Assembly (NCBI GenBank): GCA_035628645.1
Contig: DASPJL010000162.1
Coordinates: 1 to 12,952 of the forward strand
Direction of reading: 5' to 3'
DNA: 12,952 nucleotides
Source of the DNA: DASPJL01 sp035628645
GTDB lineage: Bacteria; Bacteroidota; Bacteroidia; Cytophagales; Cyclobacteriaceae
Positions 5,728-12,551 of the stretch are shown piece by piece. The notes under the pieces were generated by a model that saw only the letters and a program-made list of their open reading frames with translations, did not search any database and was not told the DNA's origin. Position 1 is the first letter of the stretch, and every line of letters starts with the position of its first letter. A program made the translations under genes and the position numbers.

Positions 5728-8346
5728 TTAGAATGAATTATTTGATTCCGGACTATTGGGTAATGTAATTTCAAAGGTTGTTCCTTCTCCGAAAGTGGAA
5801 TATACCTCTATTGAACCGCCTAGTTTTATAATGCTTTCCTTTACAATATACAGCCCCAGGCCTGATCCTACATTTTTTGTTGAGGCACGATAGAACATCT
5901 CAAAAATTCTTTTCACATGCCCTTGTTCTATGCCTTGCCCATTGTCGCTTATCCTTATTTTTACTTTTTCACAGGTTATTGTGATTGCAATATCCACAGA
6001 AGGAGGTCTGATATCGGGATAACTATAACGAATTGCATTTGATATTAAATTGTTAAAAATAACAGACAACCGGCTTGCATCTGAGTAAAAAGGTTCATTG
6101 CCTGTAATTTCAATACTTGTTTGAATATTTTTTGCTTCGTCCAGGTACCTCAGATCCTCAAAAGTGTCTTCAATGATTTTCCGGAAATCGATTGCTTCAT
6201 ATTTTACCTCAACCCTGGAATTGCGTGAATGATGGATTATTTCCTGTATAAATCGGTCGAGCTTGTGAATGCTTTTGGTTACGAGGTCCAGGTATTTGAT
6301 CTTTTCCAGATCAGATTCATTGATCTTTAGGAGATTGGTAAGCCCTAATACAGAGACAAGTGGCGCCCTTAAATCGTGTGAAGCGCTGTATACAAAACGG
6401 TCCAACTCTGAATTGATTTTTTTAAGCTCCTCATTCTGTTCCATTAATTGTTTTTCGGCCTGCTTTCTCTCTGTAATATCGCGCACTGAAGCAATAATGT
6501 ATTTATTTCCTCTTATAGAAAATACAGAAGCAGAAATTTCAACATCTATAACTTCCCCGTCTTTTCTTTTTCCTTTGGTTTCATAAATATTTGGTATTTC
6601 CTCACCCTTTAACCTTTTCTGACTATACTCGGAAATAATCTTCATATTGTCATCGGCAATGAGGGAGGTAATGGGGTCACCCAAAATTTCTTTTTGTGAT
6701 TTATAACCAAATAGTTTTACCAGGGCATCATTTACATAAAATACTTTTTCATTCAACTCTACCACAAATCCGTCCCTGGAAGTATTGAATATTGTCTTAA
6801 ACCATTCTTCACTTTCCAAAAGTTTTTCCTCTGTTTCTTTCCTGGCAGTAATGTCAATTACAATTCCCTGAAGTTTTACAGTTTTGCCGGATTTGTCTTT
6901 TATTGGACTACAAATATTGTTAAGGTACTGAATATTGCCATTAATCATTCGTCCACAATCCAGGTTGAAGCCCTCTCCCTTTTCAATAGCTTTTGTCAGT
7001 GATTCTGTGAGCAGGTCCCATGATTCAGGAAGCAATTCAGATTGTATTTCTTCTGCAGAAAGCGGCCCGTTTTTTACGTTTCTTTGCAAAACATAAAATA
7101 ATTCATCTGACCAGGATAATTGCTGAGTAATAAGGTCAAACTCCCAACTCCCCATTTTAGCGATCCTTTGTGATTCTTTTAAGAAAGCTTCACTTTTCTT
7201 CAAGGCGTTTTGTACCGCCATCCGGTCGGTTATGTCTCTCGAATTGATTACAATTCCATCAACTGCCGGATCTTCTAATAAGTTGTTGTAGGTTGACTCT
7301 AAAATAACATAATGCCCCTCTTTGTGCAGGAACCTATTTTGAATGGTAATAAGGTTTGAAGTATTTGTGATTTTTCTAAGGGTACTTTCCACCAAAGGCA
7401 GGTCATCGGCATGAATCAAACTATTCCTGGTTTTCCCTAGCAGTTCCACGGAAGTATATCCTAATATTTCTTTTATCGAAGGACTGATATAAGTATATCT
7501 CCCAGCCGTATTTAGTATGCTGATTATATCTGAACTATTTTGAAGAAGGGAGCTGAATTGGGCTTCTCTTTTTATAAGGGCATCTTCTACCCGTTTTTTT
7601 TCTGTAATGTCAGTTATTGCACCTATTATCCTCACAGGCTCCCAAGCGCCATTATACATTACATATCCTCTGTCGATAACTATAGCGTAAGACCCATTTG
7701 CCTTCTGAAAACGGTATTCGTGGGTCCAGAAAGATATTTCATTCCGAATGTTCTCATTTATGCTTTTCATTAAGGAGGGCCTATCCAGGTTGTGGATTTT
7801 GTCCAACCACCATTCTTTAGTATGGTCTACCTCTTTTATCGAGTATCCGAAAAGATTATACATGCCATCATTCCACCAAAACTTTCCATTTGACAGGTTC
7901 CATTCATAAATGGCATCATTGGTTGACCTTGAAAGCAAATGCACCCTTTCTTCCCGTTCCTTCAATACTTTCTCCGCGTTGATCCTTTCACTTATATCCC
8001 TTATAATATGAGTGATCCCTACCTTTTGGTTTTCATTCCATAATGAACTGAAGGAAAACTCAAAGGTTTTCCGAATCCCATGGATATCAAATTCCCTTAT
8101 TTCTGAAAAGTGATCCTCGTAAATTGCTTTATTTCCTCCATCAATTATAATTTGCCTTTCCGCAGGGTAGTCTTTCAGAATATCACTGACCGATGCACCT
8201 ATTGTAAGATCTATATTGAAAAGCTTTTTAAACTCTGTTTTATATTCCTTATTGAAGGCAGTAAAGTTGTAATCAATATCAAGAGAGGCAATAAGGACTT
8301 TTGTTCCTTCCTCACCTGGATTTGTTTTATTTCTCTCTAGCCTCAT
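5728..8346 (-). CDS. Soluble multi-PAS sensor histidine kinase (orphan)
   Basis: This 872-residue hybrid-free histidine kinase has no signal peptide or transmembrane helix, so it is a cytosolic sensor. About five consecutive PAS domains are visible, at roughly 15-125, 135-255, 262-380, 392-508 and 515-630. Each ends in a typical D(I)TE/DIS connector, such as RDISERINAE, TDITEKKR, RDITDRM, IDITARKE and RDITERKQA. A coiled linker (625-650) leads to the HisKA domain with phospho-acceptor His657 in SASHDLRAPL. The ATPase domain follows: N-box NNLISNA (765-771), G1 ISDNGQGIE, F-box IFEMFYR (814-820) and G2 GSGLGL (827-832). It lacks a receiver domain, and no response-regulator gene is adjacent, so its partner is encoded elsewhere. 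No heme- or FMN-binding residue can be assigned with confidence. Upstream lies a marked inverted repeat. Confidence 0.95.
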   Translation of the reverse strand: MRLERNKTNPGEEGTKVLIASLDIDYNFTAFNKEYKTEFKKLFNIDLTIGASVSDILKDYPAERQIIIDGGNKAIYEDHFSEIREFDIHGIRKTFEFSFSSLWNENQKVGITHIIRDISERINAEKVLKEREERVHLLSRSTNDAIYEWNLSNGKFWWNDGMYNLFGYSIKEVDHTKEWWLDKIHNLDRPSLMKSINENIRNEISFWTHEYRFQKANGSYAIVIDRGYVMYNGAWEPVRIIGAITDITEKKRVEDALIKREAQFSSLLQNSSDIISILNTAGRYTYISPSIKEILGYTSVELLGKTRNSLIHADDLPLVESTLRKITNTSNLITIQNRFLHKEGHYVILESTYNNLLEDPAVDGIVINSRDITDRMAVQNALKKSEAFLKESQRIAKMGSWEFDLITQQLSWSDELFYVLQRNVKNGPLSAEEIQSELLPESWDLLTESLTKAIEKGEGFNLDCGRMINGNIQYLNNICSPIKDKSGKTVKLQGIVIDITARKETEEKLLESEEWFKTIFNTSRDGFVVELNEKVFYVNDALVKLFGYKSQKEILGDPITSLIADDNMKIISEYSQKRLKGEEIPNIYETKGKRKDGEVIDVEISASVFSIRGNKYIIASVRDITERKQAEKQLMEQNEELKKINSELDRFVYSASHDLRAPLVSVLGLTNLLKINESDLEKIKYLDLVTKSIHKLDRFIQEIIHHSRNSRVEVKYEAIDFRKIIEDTFEDLRYLDEAKNIQTSIEITGNEPFYSDASRLSVIFNNLISNAIRYSYPDIRPPSVDIAITITCEKVKIRISDNGQGIEQGHVKRIFEMFYRASTKNVGSGLGLYIVKESIIKLGGSIEVYSTFGEGTTFEITLPNSPESNNSF

Positions 8347-8380
8347 TAATCAGGGAATGGAATACGTTTGGAGCTGTGTT

Positions 8381-8430
8381 TTTAATCAAAAAAAATGGAT
8401 TAAGTTGAAAGCCAATTTTTTTTGATTAAA
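8381..8430. repeat. 15-bp inverted repeat upstream of the kinase gene
   Basis: Arms TTTAATCAAAAAAAA (8381-8395) and TTTTTTTTGATTAAA (8416-8430) are perfect inverses. A further TGG/CCAA pairing inside extends them with one bulged T. The loop is about 20 bases and contains another GGATTAAG half-site (8397-8404), so the TTAATC core appears three times. The right arm ends 84 bases and the left arm starts 35 bases upstream of the kinase start codon on the minus strand. It could be a leader hairpin, an operator dyad, or a terminator for the hydrolase transcript arriving from upstream, since the minus-strand RNA would end in U-rich sequence. Confidence 0.7.
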
Positions 8431-8579
8431 GTTATGGGTAGAGTTTATTCTATGCAAGGGGCTTTATTTTGTTTTTATTAAACTGCAAGTAAGAAAAAAG
8501 AGGTATTTAGTGTATTTTATAATATTTTTAATATCAGAAAGTTAGCTGTTATCTGAAGACTAGTTCCCTTGGAAGGCTC

Positions 8580-9542
8580 TTAATCATTATTCACAAATTG
8601 CAGTGCCCTCATTTCTGACCAGTATAAATTTTTATTATTGAAAAGTGCAAAGCCGCAATGACCTCCTTCCGTTGGAGCTTCAAAATAAATGGATGGATGG
8701 TCTTCTAATAAGTGGAAGGGGTAACATTCTTTACTTAGAAAGGGGTCATTTTGAGCATTTATAATTAGCGTTTTAAGTTTGATGTCTTTTAAATAATATA
8801 GAGAACTACAGGTTTTATAATAATGCAAAGCATCTTTAAAACCATGAAGTGGTGCAGTATAATGATCGTCAAACTCTTTAAGTTTCTTAATGCTGTCAAA
8901 AGCTGTTATGTTAAGTTTTTCAGGCATGATTACTGATTTTGCCTTCACCTTTGCTTTGAGATTCTTCAAAAACCTTCGGGAATAAATATATTGGGAGGGC
9001 TCAGAAATTTTAAGGGAACTTCCATATAAGTCCATTGGAACCGAAAAAACAACAGCTTTTTTGACTTCAGCAGGTATATTCCCACCTTTTTCTCCCAGGT
9101 ATTTCAGCGTAATGTTGCCTCCGAGGCTGAAACCCATTAGAATTATTTTTTTATATTCTGTTTTTGTTAAAGCATGTTGTATCACTAATTCCAGGTCATC
9201 CGTTGCCCCACTATGGTAAAACCTTAATTGTTTATTTACTTCACCGCTACATCCCCTGAAGTTCCAGGCTACACAATCCCACCCTTCTTTTGCAAACGCA
9301 CTTACCATCCCTTGAATATATGGACGATAGCTATCGCCCTCCAGCCCATGTGACAAGATAAGAAGCTGGTTATTATATTCTTTATGCCAGTCCAGATCCA
9401 GAAAGTCATCGTCAGGCGTCATTATTCTTTCCCTTTTGTAATTTACGCCCTTTACCCTGCGAAATATGGCCGGAATAATAGTTTGCAGGTGTGAATTGAA
9501 TAAAAGAGAAGGAGATTGGTAGTCTGACTTTAAAATAGGCAT
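8580..9542 (-). CDS. YheT-type alpha/beta hydrolase
   Basis: This 320-residue protein belongs to the UPF0017/YheT (EMB8-like) branch of alpha/beta hydrolases, of typical length. Early landmarks are SPSLLFNSHLQTIIPAIFRR (11-29) and a DFLDLDWH segment (46-53). LSHGLEGDS (63-71) forms the oxyanion region. The nucleophile elbow is GFSLGG (137-142) with Ser139. Catalytic Asp266 lies in NAQNDPFL and His295 in GGHCGF. WNFRGCSGE (93-101) is a further family motif. No signal peptide is seen, so it is probably cytosolic. E. coli YheT-type enzymes act on small esters, but the natural substrate is not established. It is transcribed toward the kinase gene with 233 bases between them. A mobile-element-like hairpin lies just upstream, starting 37 bases before the ATG, and may hold its promoter. 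Confidence 0.9.
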   Translation of the reverse strand: MPILKSDYQSPSLLFNSHLQTIIPAIFRRVKGVNYKRERIMTPDDDFLDLDWHKEYNNQLLILSHGLEGDSYRPYIQGMVSAFAKEGWDCVAWNFRGCSGEVNKQLRFYHSGATDDLELVIQHALTKTEYKKIILMGFSLGGNITLKYLGEKGGNIPAEVKKAVVFSVPMDLYGSSLKISEPSQYIYSRRFLKNLKAKVKAKSVIMPEKLNITAFDSIKKLKEFDDHYTAPLHGFKDALHYYKTCSSLYYLKDIKLKTLIINAQNDPFLSKECYPFHLLEDHPSIYFEAPTEGGHCGFALFNNKNLYWSEMRALQFVNND

Positions 9543-9578
9543 TTGGGTAAGGAGAATCCCGGTTTATGAAAGCAAAAA

Positions 9579-9702
9579 AGGAACTGTCCAAAAAGTCTTC
9601 GCAAATTTATTTCTATATCTTTAAGTCATTTACTAATAGATGCTTAAGGTGCTGAAATAAATTCAGCAAGACAGAAAAACGTACTTTTTGGACATTCCCC
9701 TT
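9579..9702. mobile_element. MITE-like long imperfect hairpin with IS-type terminal inverted repeats
   Basis: Near-terminal arms TGTCCAAAAAGT (9585-9596) and ACTTTTTGGACA (9683-9694) are 12/12 inverse. The outer bases continue imperfectly (AAGGAAC before the left arm, TTCCCCTT after the right). Inside, AATTTATTTC (9604-9613) pairs perfectly with GAAATAAATT (9654-9663). GTCTTCGC (9595-9602) pairs with GCAAGAC (9667-9673) with one bulge, and CTTTAAG (9619-9625) faces CTTAAG (9643-9648). So nearly the whole 124 bases folds back on itself. The GGAACTGTCCAAAAAGTC start resembles the ends of known IS families, as I recall. No transposase is encoded. I see no target-site duplication in the flanks. 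An IS remnant or a chromosomal hairpin are alternatives. Confidence 0.55.
9602..9609 (-). promoter_or_regulatory. -7-type box TAAATTTG within the hairpin, possible hydrolase promoter
   Basis: Read on the minus strand this is an exact TAnnTTTG match, placing a start site about 50 bases before the hydrolase ATG at 9542. It lies inside the left arm of the MITE-like element, so the element may supply the promoter. No clear -33 TTG is seen. Confidence 0.28.
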
Positions 9703-9717
9703 AATTAATTAACAAGA

Positions 9718-10155
9718 TTATTTTTTAGCGGCCCTTACAGCTTTTACATCTGCAAGCGTTACGGCTTTGCCCTTATTACCCCAACTGTTTTGGATATAAT
9801 TAACAACATCTTTTATTTGCTCGTCATTTAAACCAAAATCAGGCATTTGACTATTGTATTTTTTCCCGTTCACTGTTATTTCGCCAGACATACCATGCAT
9901 TACAACCTTAATGGCTCTTTTTGTGTCAGCAAGAAGATAATCCGATTTGGCCAGTGGTGGGAAAACACCTTCCATTCCTAATCCATTTTCCTGATGACAA
10001 GCTATACAATAGGTAGAGAAAACGGTTTTTCCTTTCTTTATGCTTTCCTGTAAGTCTGCTGCAGGAGTTTGCAAGATGGTTTTTGGCGCTTCACTGTTAA
10101 TTAACAAGGGGAGATTTAAAATAAATAAAATTGCGGCAATCGAAATCTTTATCAT
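9718..10155 (-). CDS. Exported class I c-type cytochrome
   Basis: This small 145-residue protein has an N-terminal signal peptide (MIKISIAAILFILNLPLLIN, cleavage probably near the SEAP region) followed by a single mono-heme cytochrome c domain. The heme-attachment motif is CIACH at residues 50-54, with the axial Met most likely Met104 in NSQMPDFG, matching the class I pattern. PPLAKSDYLL and VVMHGMSGEI follow it, as in cbb3-, cytochrome-oxidase- or dehydrogenase-associated cytochromes of Bacteroidota. The domain ends near NYIQNSWG (119-126), with a short charged tail (VKAVRAAKK). It should act as a periplasmic electron carrier, and its partner is not evident. It is divergent from the thioredoxin gene and followed on the same strand by the hydrolase after the hairpin element. 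Confidence 0.92.
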   Translation of the reverse strand: MIKISIAAILFILNLPLLINSEAPKTILQTPAADLQESIKKGKTVFSTYCIACHQENGLGMEGVFPPLAKSDYLLADTKRAIKVVMHGMSGEITVNGKKYNSQMPDFGLNDEQIKDVVNYIQNSWGNKGKAVTLADVKAVRAAKK

Positions 10156-10384
10156 ATCAAATTATATCATTTTTATAACACTATTGAAAAACGGTTAAAG
10201 TTATGTAAAGAACGAATATTTGAAAAAAAGATTTCTATTGAACAACTTCCATAGTATATTCCGTAAACAAAATTAGAAAAGGAAATATTTAAGATGAGAG
10301 AATTGGCAATTTGATAGGTATATTTAAGCAACAAAATCCAAATGATTTTTCCTCGAACCTCATACCTCAACCTTTTAATTAACT
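10156..10384. other. Divergent intergenic region between cytochrome and thioredoxin genes
   Basis: This AT-rich 229 bases lies between divergent starts. I see one minus-strand TAnnTTTG box (10268-10275) but no exact plus-strand one for thioredoxin, no riboswitch-like fold and no additional gene. Confidence 0.5.
10268..10275 (-). promoter_or_regulatory. -7-type box TAATTTTG, possible cytochrome promoter
   Basis: On the minus strand this is an exact TAnnTTTG match in the divergent gap, giving an untranslated leader of about 100 bases before the cytochrome ATG at 10155. No good -33 partner exists, so it is weak support. Confidence 0.25.
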
Positions 10385-10681
10385 ATGGCATCCTTTAGTG
10401 ATCTTATAAATTCTGATAAACCTGTACTGGTAGATTTCTCTGCGGAATGGTGCGGCCCATGTAAAATGATGGCCCCGGTACTTAAGCAGGTTGCCGATGA
10501 AATCGGTGATAAAGCAAAGATTATTAAGGTCGACATCGACAAAAATCCTCAGGCTGCTTCAAGCTACAATATTCAGGGAGTGCCTACATTTATAATCTTT
10601 AAGAACGGTCAGGTAAAGTGGCGACAATCTGGCGCCATGCCTCAACATCAGCTATTGGAAACGCTTAAAAAATTTGCATAA
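10385..10681 (+). CDS. trxA: Thioredoxin
   Basis: This compact 98-residue thioredoxin, slightly shorter than the usual 105-110, has the active site WCGPC (22-26; Cys23 and Cys26) within DFSAEWCGPCKMMAPVL. VDIDKNP and the cis-proline loop GVPTFI follow, then the C-terminal helix (LLETLKKFA). There is no signal peptide, so it is the cytosolic reductant for enzymes such as ribonucleotide reductase, methionine sulfoxide reductase and PAPS/APS reductase. The start is immediately after an AT-rich leader without a Shine-Dalgarno sequence. It is divergent from the cytochrome gene. Some 210 bases separate it from cysH on the same strand, so co-transcription is possible but not shown, because cysH has its own putative promoter box. 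Confidence 0.95.
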   Translation: MASFSDLINSDKPVLVDFSAEWCGPCKMMAPVLKQVADEIGDKAKIIKVDIDKNPQAASSYNIQGVPTFIIFKNGQVKWRQSGAMPQHQLLETLKKFA

Positions 10682-10831
10682 AAGTTCAAACCTGTAATTC
10701 GTGGGTTTATAAGGCGATGAGAAGTATTTTATAAGAACGGTATCCATTTCCCACTTCCCTCTTCCAACTTCTCCCTAATTACTTCCTATTCATGCGGAAC
10801 TTTGTACCTTGAAAAATAGGTTTTAAAAATC

Positions 10832-10871
10832 GAGGTAAATAATTGTCAACATTTTACTAAATTTGCACCTC
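10832..10871 (+). promoter_or_regulatory. Dyad GAGGT/ACCTC around the cysH promoter box
   Basis: GAGGTAAAT (10832-10840) faces ATTTGCACCTC (10861-10871) as an inverse: GAGGT pairs with ACCTC and AAAT with ATTT, with GC bulged. The right arm overlaps the promoter box TAAATTTG, so a regulator of sulfur genes binding here would control access. It may equally be a chance dyad. Confidence 0.28.
10858..10865 (+). promoter_or_regulatory. -7-type box TAAATTTG for the cys operon
   Basis: This exact TAnnTTTG match ends 26 bases before the cysH ATG, the expected distance for a short 5' leader. A -33 TTG is not at the expected spacing. It supports an operon start at cysH rather than simple read-through from thioredoxin. 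Confidence 0.35.
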
Positions 10872-10891
10872 AATTTATCCTTGATTCTAGT

Positions 10892-11611
10892 ATGGACATT
10901 TCAATAGAACCTGTCTCAGGTATGGAAGAATTGCTAAAGTACGTTCAATCGCATTCAATTGAAGAATCTTTGTGGTACCTAAGCAGCAGGTTTAAAGATA
11001 AAATTGTTTTCTCTACAAGCTTTGGATATGAAGACCAGGTAATTTCCCACATTATCTTTGAAAATAAAATTCCTATCAGGGTATTTACTCTTGATACGGG
11101 AAGGATGTTTCCTGAAACCTACAAGGTGATGAATTCTACCAATAACAGGTATGATACCAAGGTTCAGGTATATTATCCGAAAAATGATGCGGTCGAAAAA
11201 ATGGTAAGCACCAAAGGGCCAATGAGTTTCTATGACTCTGTAGAAAACAGAAAAGAATGTTGTTTTATTCGTAAAGTAGAGCCGTTGAACAGGGCATTGG
11301 CAGGGATGGATTGCTGGATTACAGGTATCAGAGCTGACCAGTCAGGTAATAGAAAGGAAATGCTTCCTGTGGAGTGGGATGAGTCTCATAAATTATTTAA
11401 ATACCATCCACTATTCAACTGGACGTTGGATGATGTGAAAGCATATATCGAAAAATACAACATTCCATATAATGTGCTTCACGACAGAGGTTTCCCCAGC
11501 ATAGGATGCCAGCCATGTACCCGTGCTGTTGCACCGGGAGAAGACGTCAGGGCAGGAAGATGGTGGTGGGAAAGCGACTCTAAAAAAGAGTGTGGTTTAC
11601 ATGTACATTAA
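10892..11611 (+). CDS. cysH: Adenylyl-sulfate (APS) reductase, iron-sulfur type
   Basis: This 239-residue assimilatory sulfonucleotide reductase has the adenylate-binding PP-loop-like segment VFSTSFGYEDQV (39-50) and LDTGRMFPET (67-76). GIRADQSGNR (145-154) is the substrate-binding motif. Two cysteine pairs, Cys123-Cys124 in KECCFIRK and Cys206/Cys209 in GCQPCTR, are the ligands of a [4Fe-4S] cluster. They mark the bacterial APS reductase type as opposed to PAPS reductase of enteric bacteria. The catalytic cysteine is Cys234 in KKECGLH near the C-terminus. The enzyme reduces APS to sulfite and AMP in the cytosol, using thioredoxin. It is the first gene of cysH-cysD-cysN, 31 bases ahead of cysD, and the thioredoxin gene is the next gene upstream. 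No APS kinase is needed for this route. Confidence 0.95.
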   Translation: MDISIEPVSGMEELLKYVQSHSIEESLWYLSSRFKDKIVFSTSFGYEDQVISHIIFENKIPIRVFTLDTGRMFPETYKVMNSTNNRYDTKVQVYYPKNDAVEKMVSTKGPMSFYDSVENRKECCFIRKVEPLNRALAGMDCWITGIRADQSGNRKEMLPVEWDESHKLFKYHPLFNWTLDDVKAYIEKYNIPYNVLHDRGFPSIGCQPCTRAVAPGEDVRAGRWWWESDSKKECGLHVH

Positions 11612-11642
11612 AATTAAAAAGGCTTAGACCATAAATCAGGCA

Positions 11643-12551
11643 ATGAACAAATATTATTTAGATTTCTTAGATCAGTTAGAGGCGGAAGCAATCCATATTA
11701 TGCGGGAGGTTGCAGGTCAATTTGAAAGACCTGCATTGTTGTTTTCAGGAGGTAAGGACTCCATAACCCTGGTAAGGTTGGCTGAAAAGGCTTTTCGTCC
11801 GGGGAAATTCCCTTTCCCATTGGTGCATATTGATACAGGACACAACTTCGTGGAAGCTATCGAATACAGGGATAATTTGGCCAAAAGATTGGGAGAAAAA
11901 TTGGTGGTGAGATATGTTGGAGACACCATCAAAGCCAAGAAACTGGTAGAACCAAAAGGTAAAAATGCAAGCCGTAATGTCCTTCAAACTTATACTTTAT
12001 TGGATACAATCGAGGAATTTAAATTTGATGCATGTATAGGTGGCGCCAGAAGAGATGAGGAAAAAGCAAGAGCCAAAGAAAGGATTTTTTCTGTAAGAGA
12101 TGAATTTGGTCAATGGGATCCCAAACTTCAAAGACCTGAATTGTGGAGTACTTATAATGGCAAGATCAATCCGGGGGAAAATGTACGTGTTTTCCCGATT
12201 AGCAACTGGACTGAGCTTGATGTCTGGAATTATATTAAACGTGAGAAAATAGAATTGCCAAATATTTATTTCTCACATAAAAGAAAATGTATTTTAAGGG
12301 ACGGCAGATTAATGGGATTGGCTGACTTTGTTTATTTTGATGAGGAAGATGAAATTGTAGATAGAACAGTGAGATTCCGTACCGTAGGAGATATGACCTG
12401 TACCGCTGCTGTAGAATCAGAAGCATCCACAATTGATGATATAATTAATGAAATAAAAGCTACCAGGATAAGCGAAAGAGGGGCAACCCGAATGGATGAC
12501 AAAACATCTGAAGCTGCAATGGAAGACAGAAAAAAAGGAGGATATTTTTAA
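11643..12551 (+). CDS. cysD: Sulfate adenylyltransferase small subunit
   Basis: This 302-residue protein is the PP-loop (N-type ATP pyrophosphatase) subunit of ATP sulfurylase, which forms APS from sulfate and ATP. The ATP-binding motif FSGGKDS is at about 34-40. VHIDTGHNF (62-70) and GGARRDEEKARAKER (133-147) are family signatures, and FPISNWTELDVWNYI (184-198) and the C-terminal RKKGGYF are also conserved in CysD. It works with CysN, whose GTP hydrolysis drives the reaction. Its TAA stop overlaps the cysN ATG by one base (TAATG), so the two are probably made in equal amounts. No Shine-Dalgarno sequence is seen before its own ATG. Confidence 0.96.
   Translation: MNKYYLDFLDQLEAEAIHIMREVAGQFERPALLFSGGKDSITLVRLAEKAFRPGKFPFPLVHIDTGHNFVEAIEYRDNLAKRLGEKLVVRYVGDTIKAKKLVEPKGKNASRNVLQTYTLLDTIEEFKFDACIGGARRDEEKARAKERIFSVRDEFGQWDPKLQRPELWSTYNGKINPGENVRVFPISNWTELDVWNYIKREKIELPNIYFSHKRKCILRDGRLMGLADFVYFDEEDEIVDRTVRFRTVGDMTCTAAVESEASTIDDIINEIKATRISERGATRMDDKTSEAAMEDRKKGGYF
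12536..12541 (+). promoter_or_regulatory. cysN: Perfect AGGAGG sequence before cysN
   Basis: AGGAGG ends 9 bases before the cysN ATG at 12551 and matches a textbook Shine-Dalgarno sequence, which other starts here lack. The same bases encode the conserved GG of the CysD C-terminus, so coding constraint may explain it. Confidence 0.35.

Noticed and set aside
6269..6586. Plus-strand reading frame inside the kinase gene
   Set aside because: It lies antisense within the kinase coding sequence, encodes no recognisable motif and has no promoter box. It is a shadow frame.
8363..8370. Plus-strand TACGTTTG promoter-like box
   Set aside because: No plus-strand gene follows, so it is probably a chance match.
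10688..10708. Hairpin AAACCT/GGGTTT after thioredoxin, possible terminator
   Set aside because: The stem is only six base pairs including a wobble and no U-run follows, so a terminator cannot be supported.
10682..10891. Sulfur-related riboswitch (SAM type) before cysH
   Set aside because: I could not find the conserved helices or core sequences of SAM riboswitches in this gap.
11717..11987. Two overlapping minus-strand frames inside cysD
   Set aside because: They overlap each other and a well-supported cysD. Neither shows domain features.
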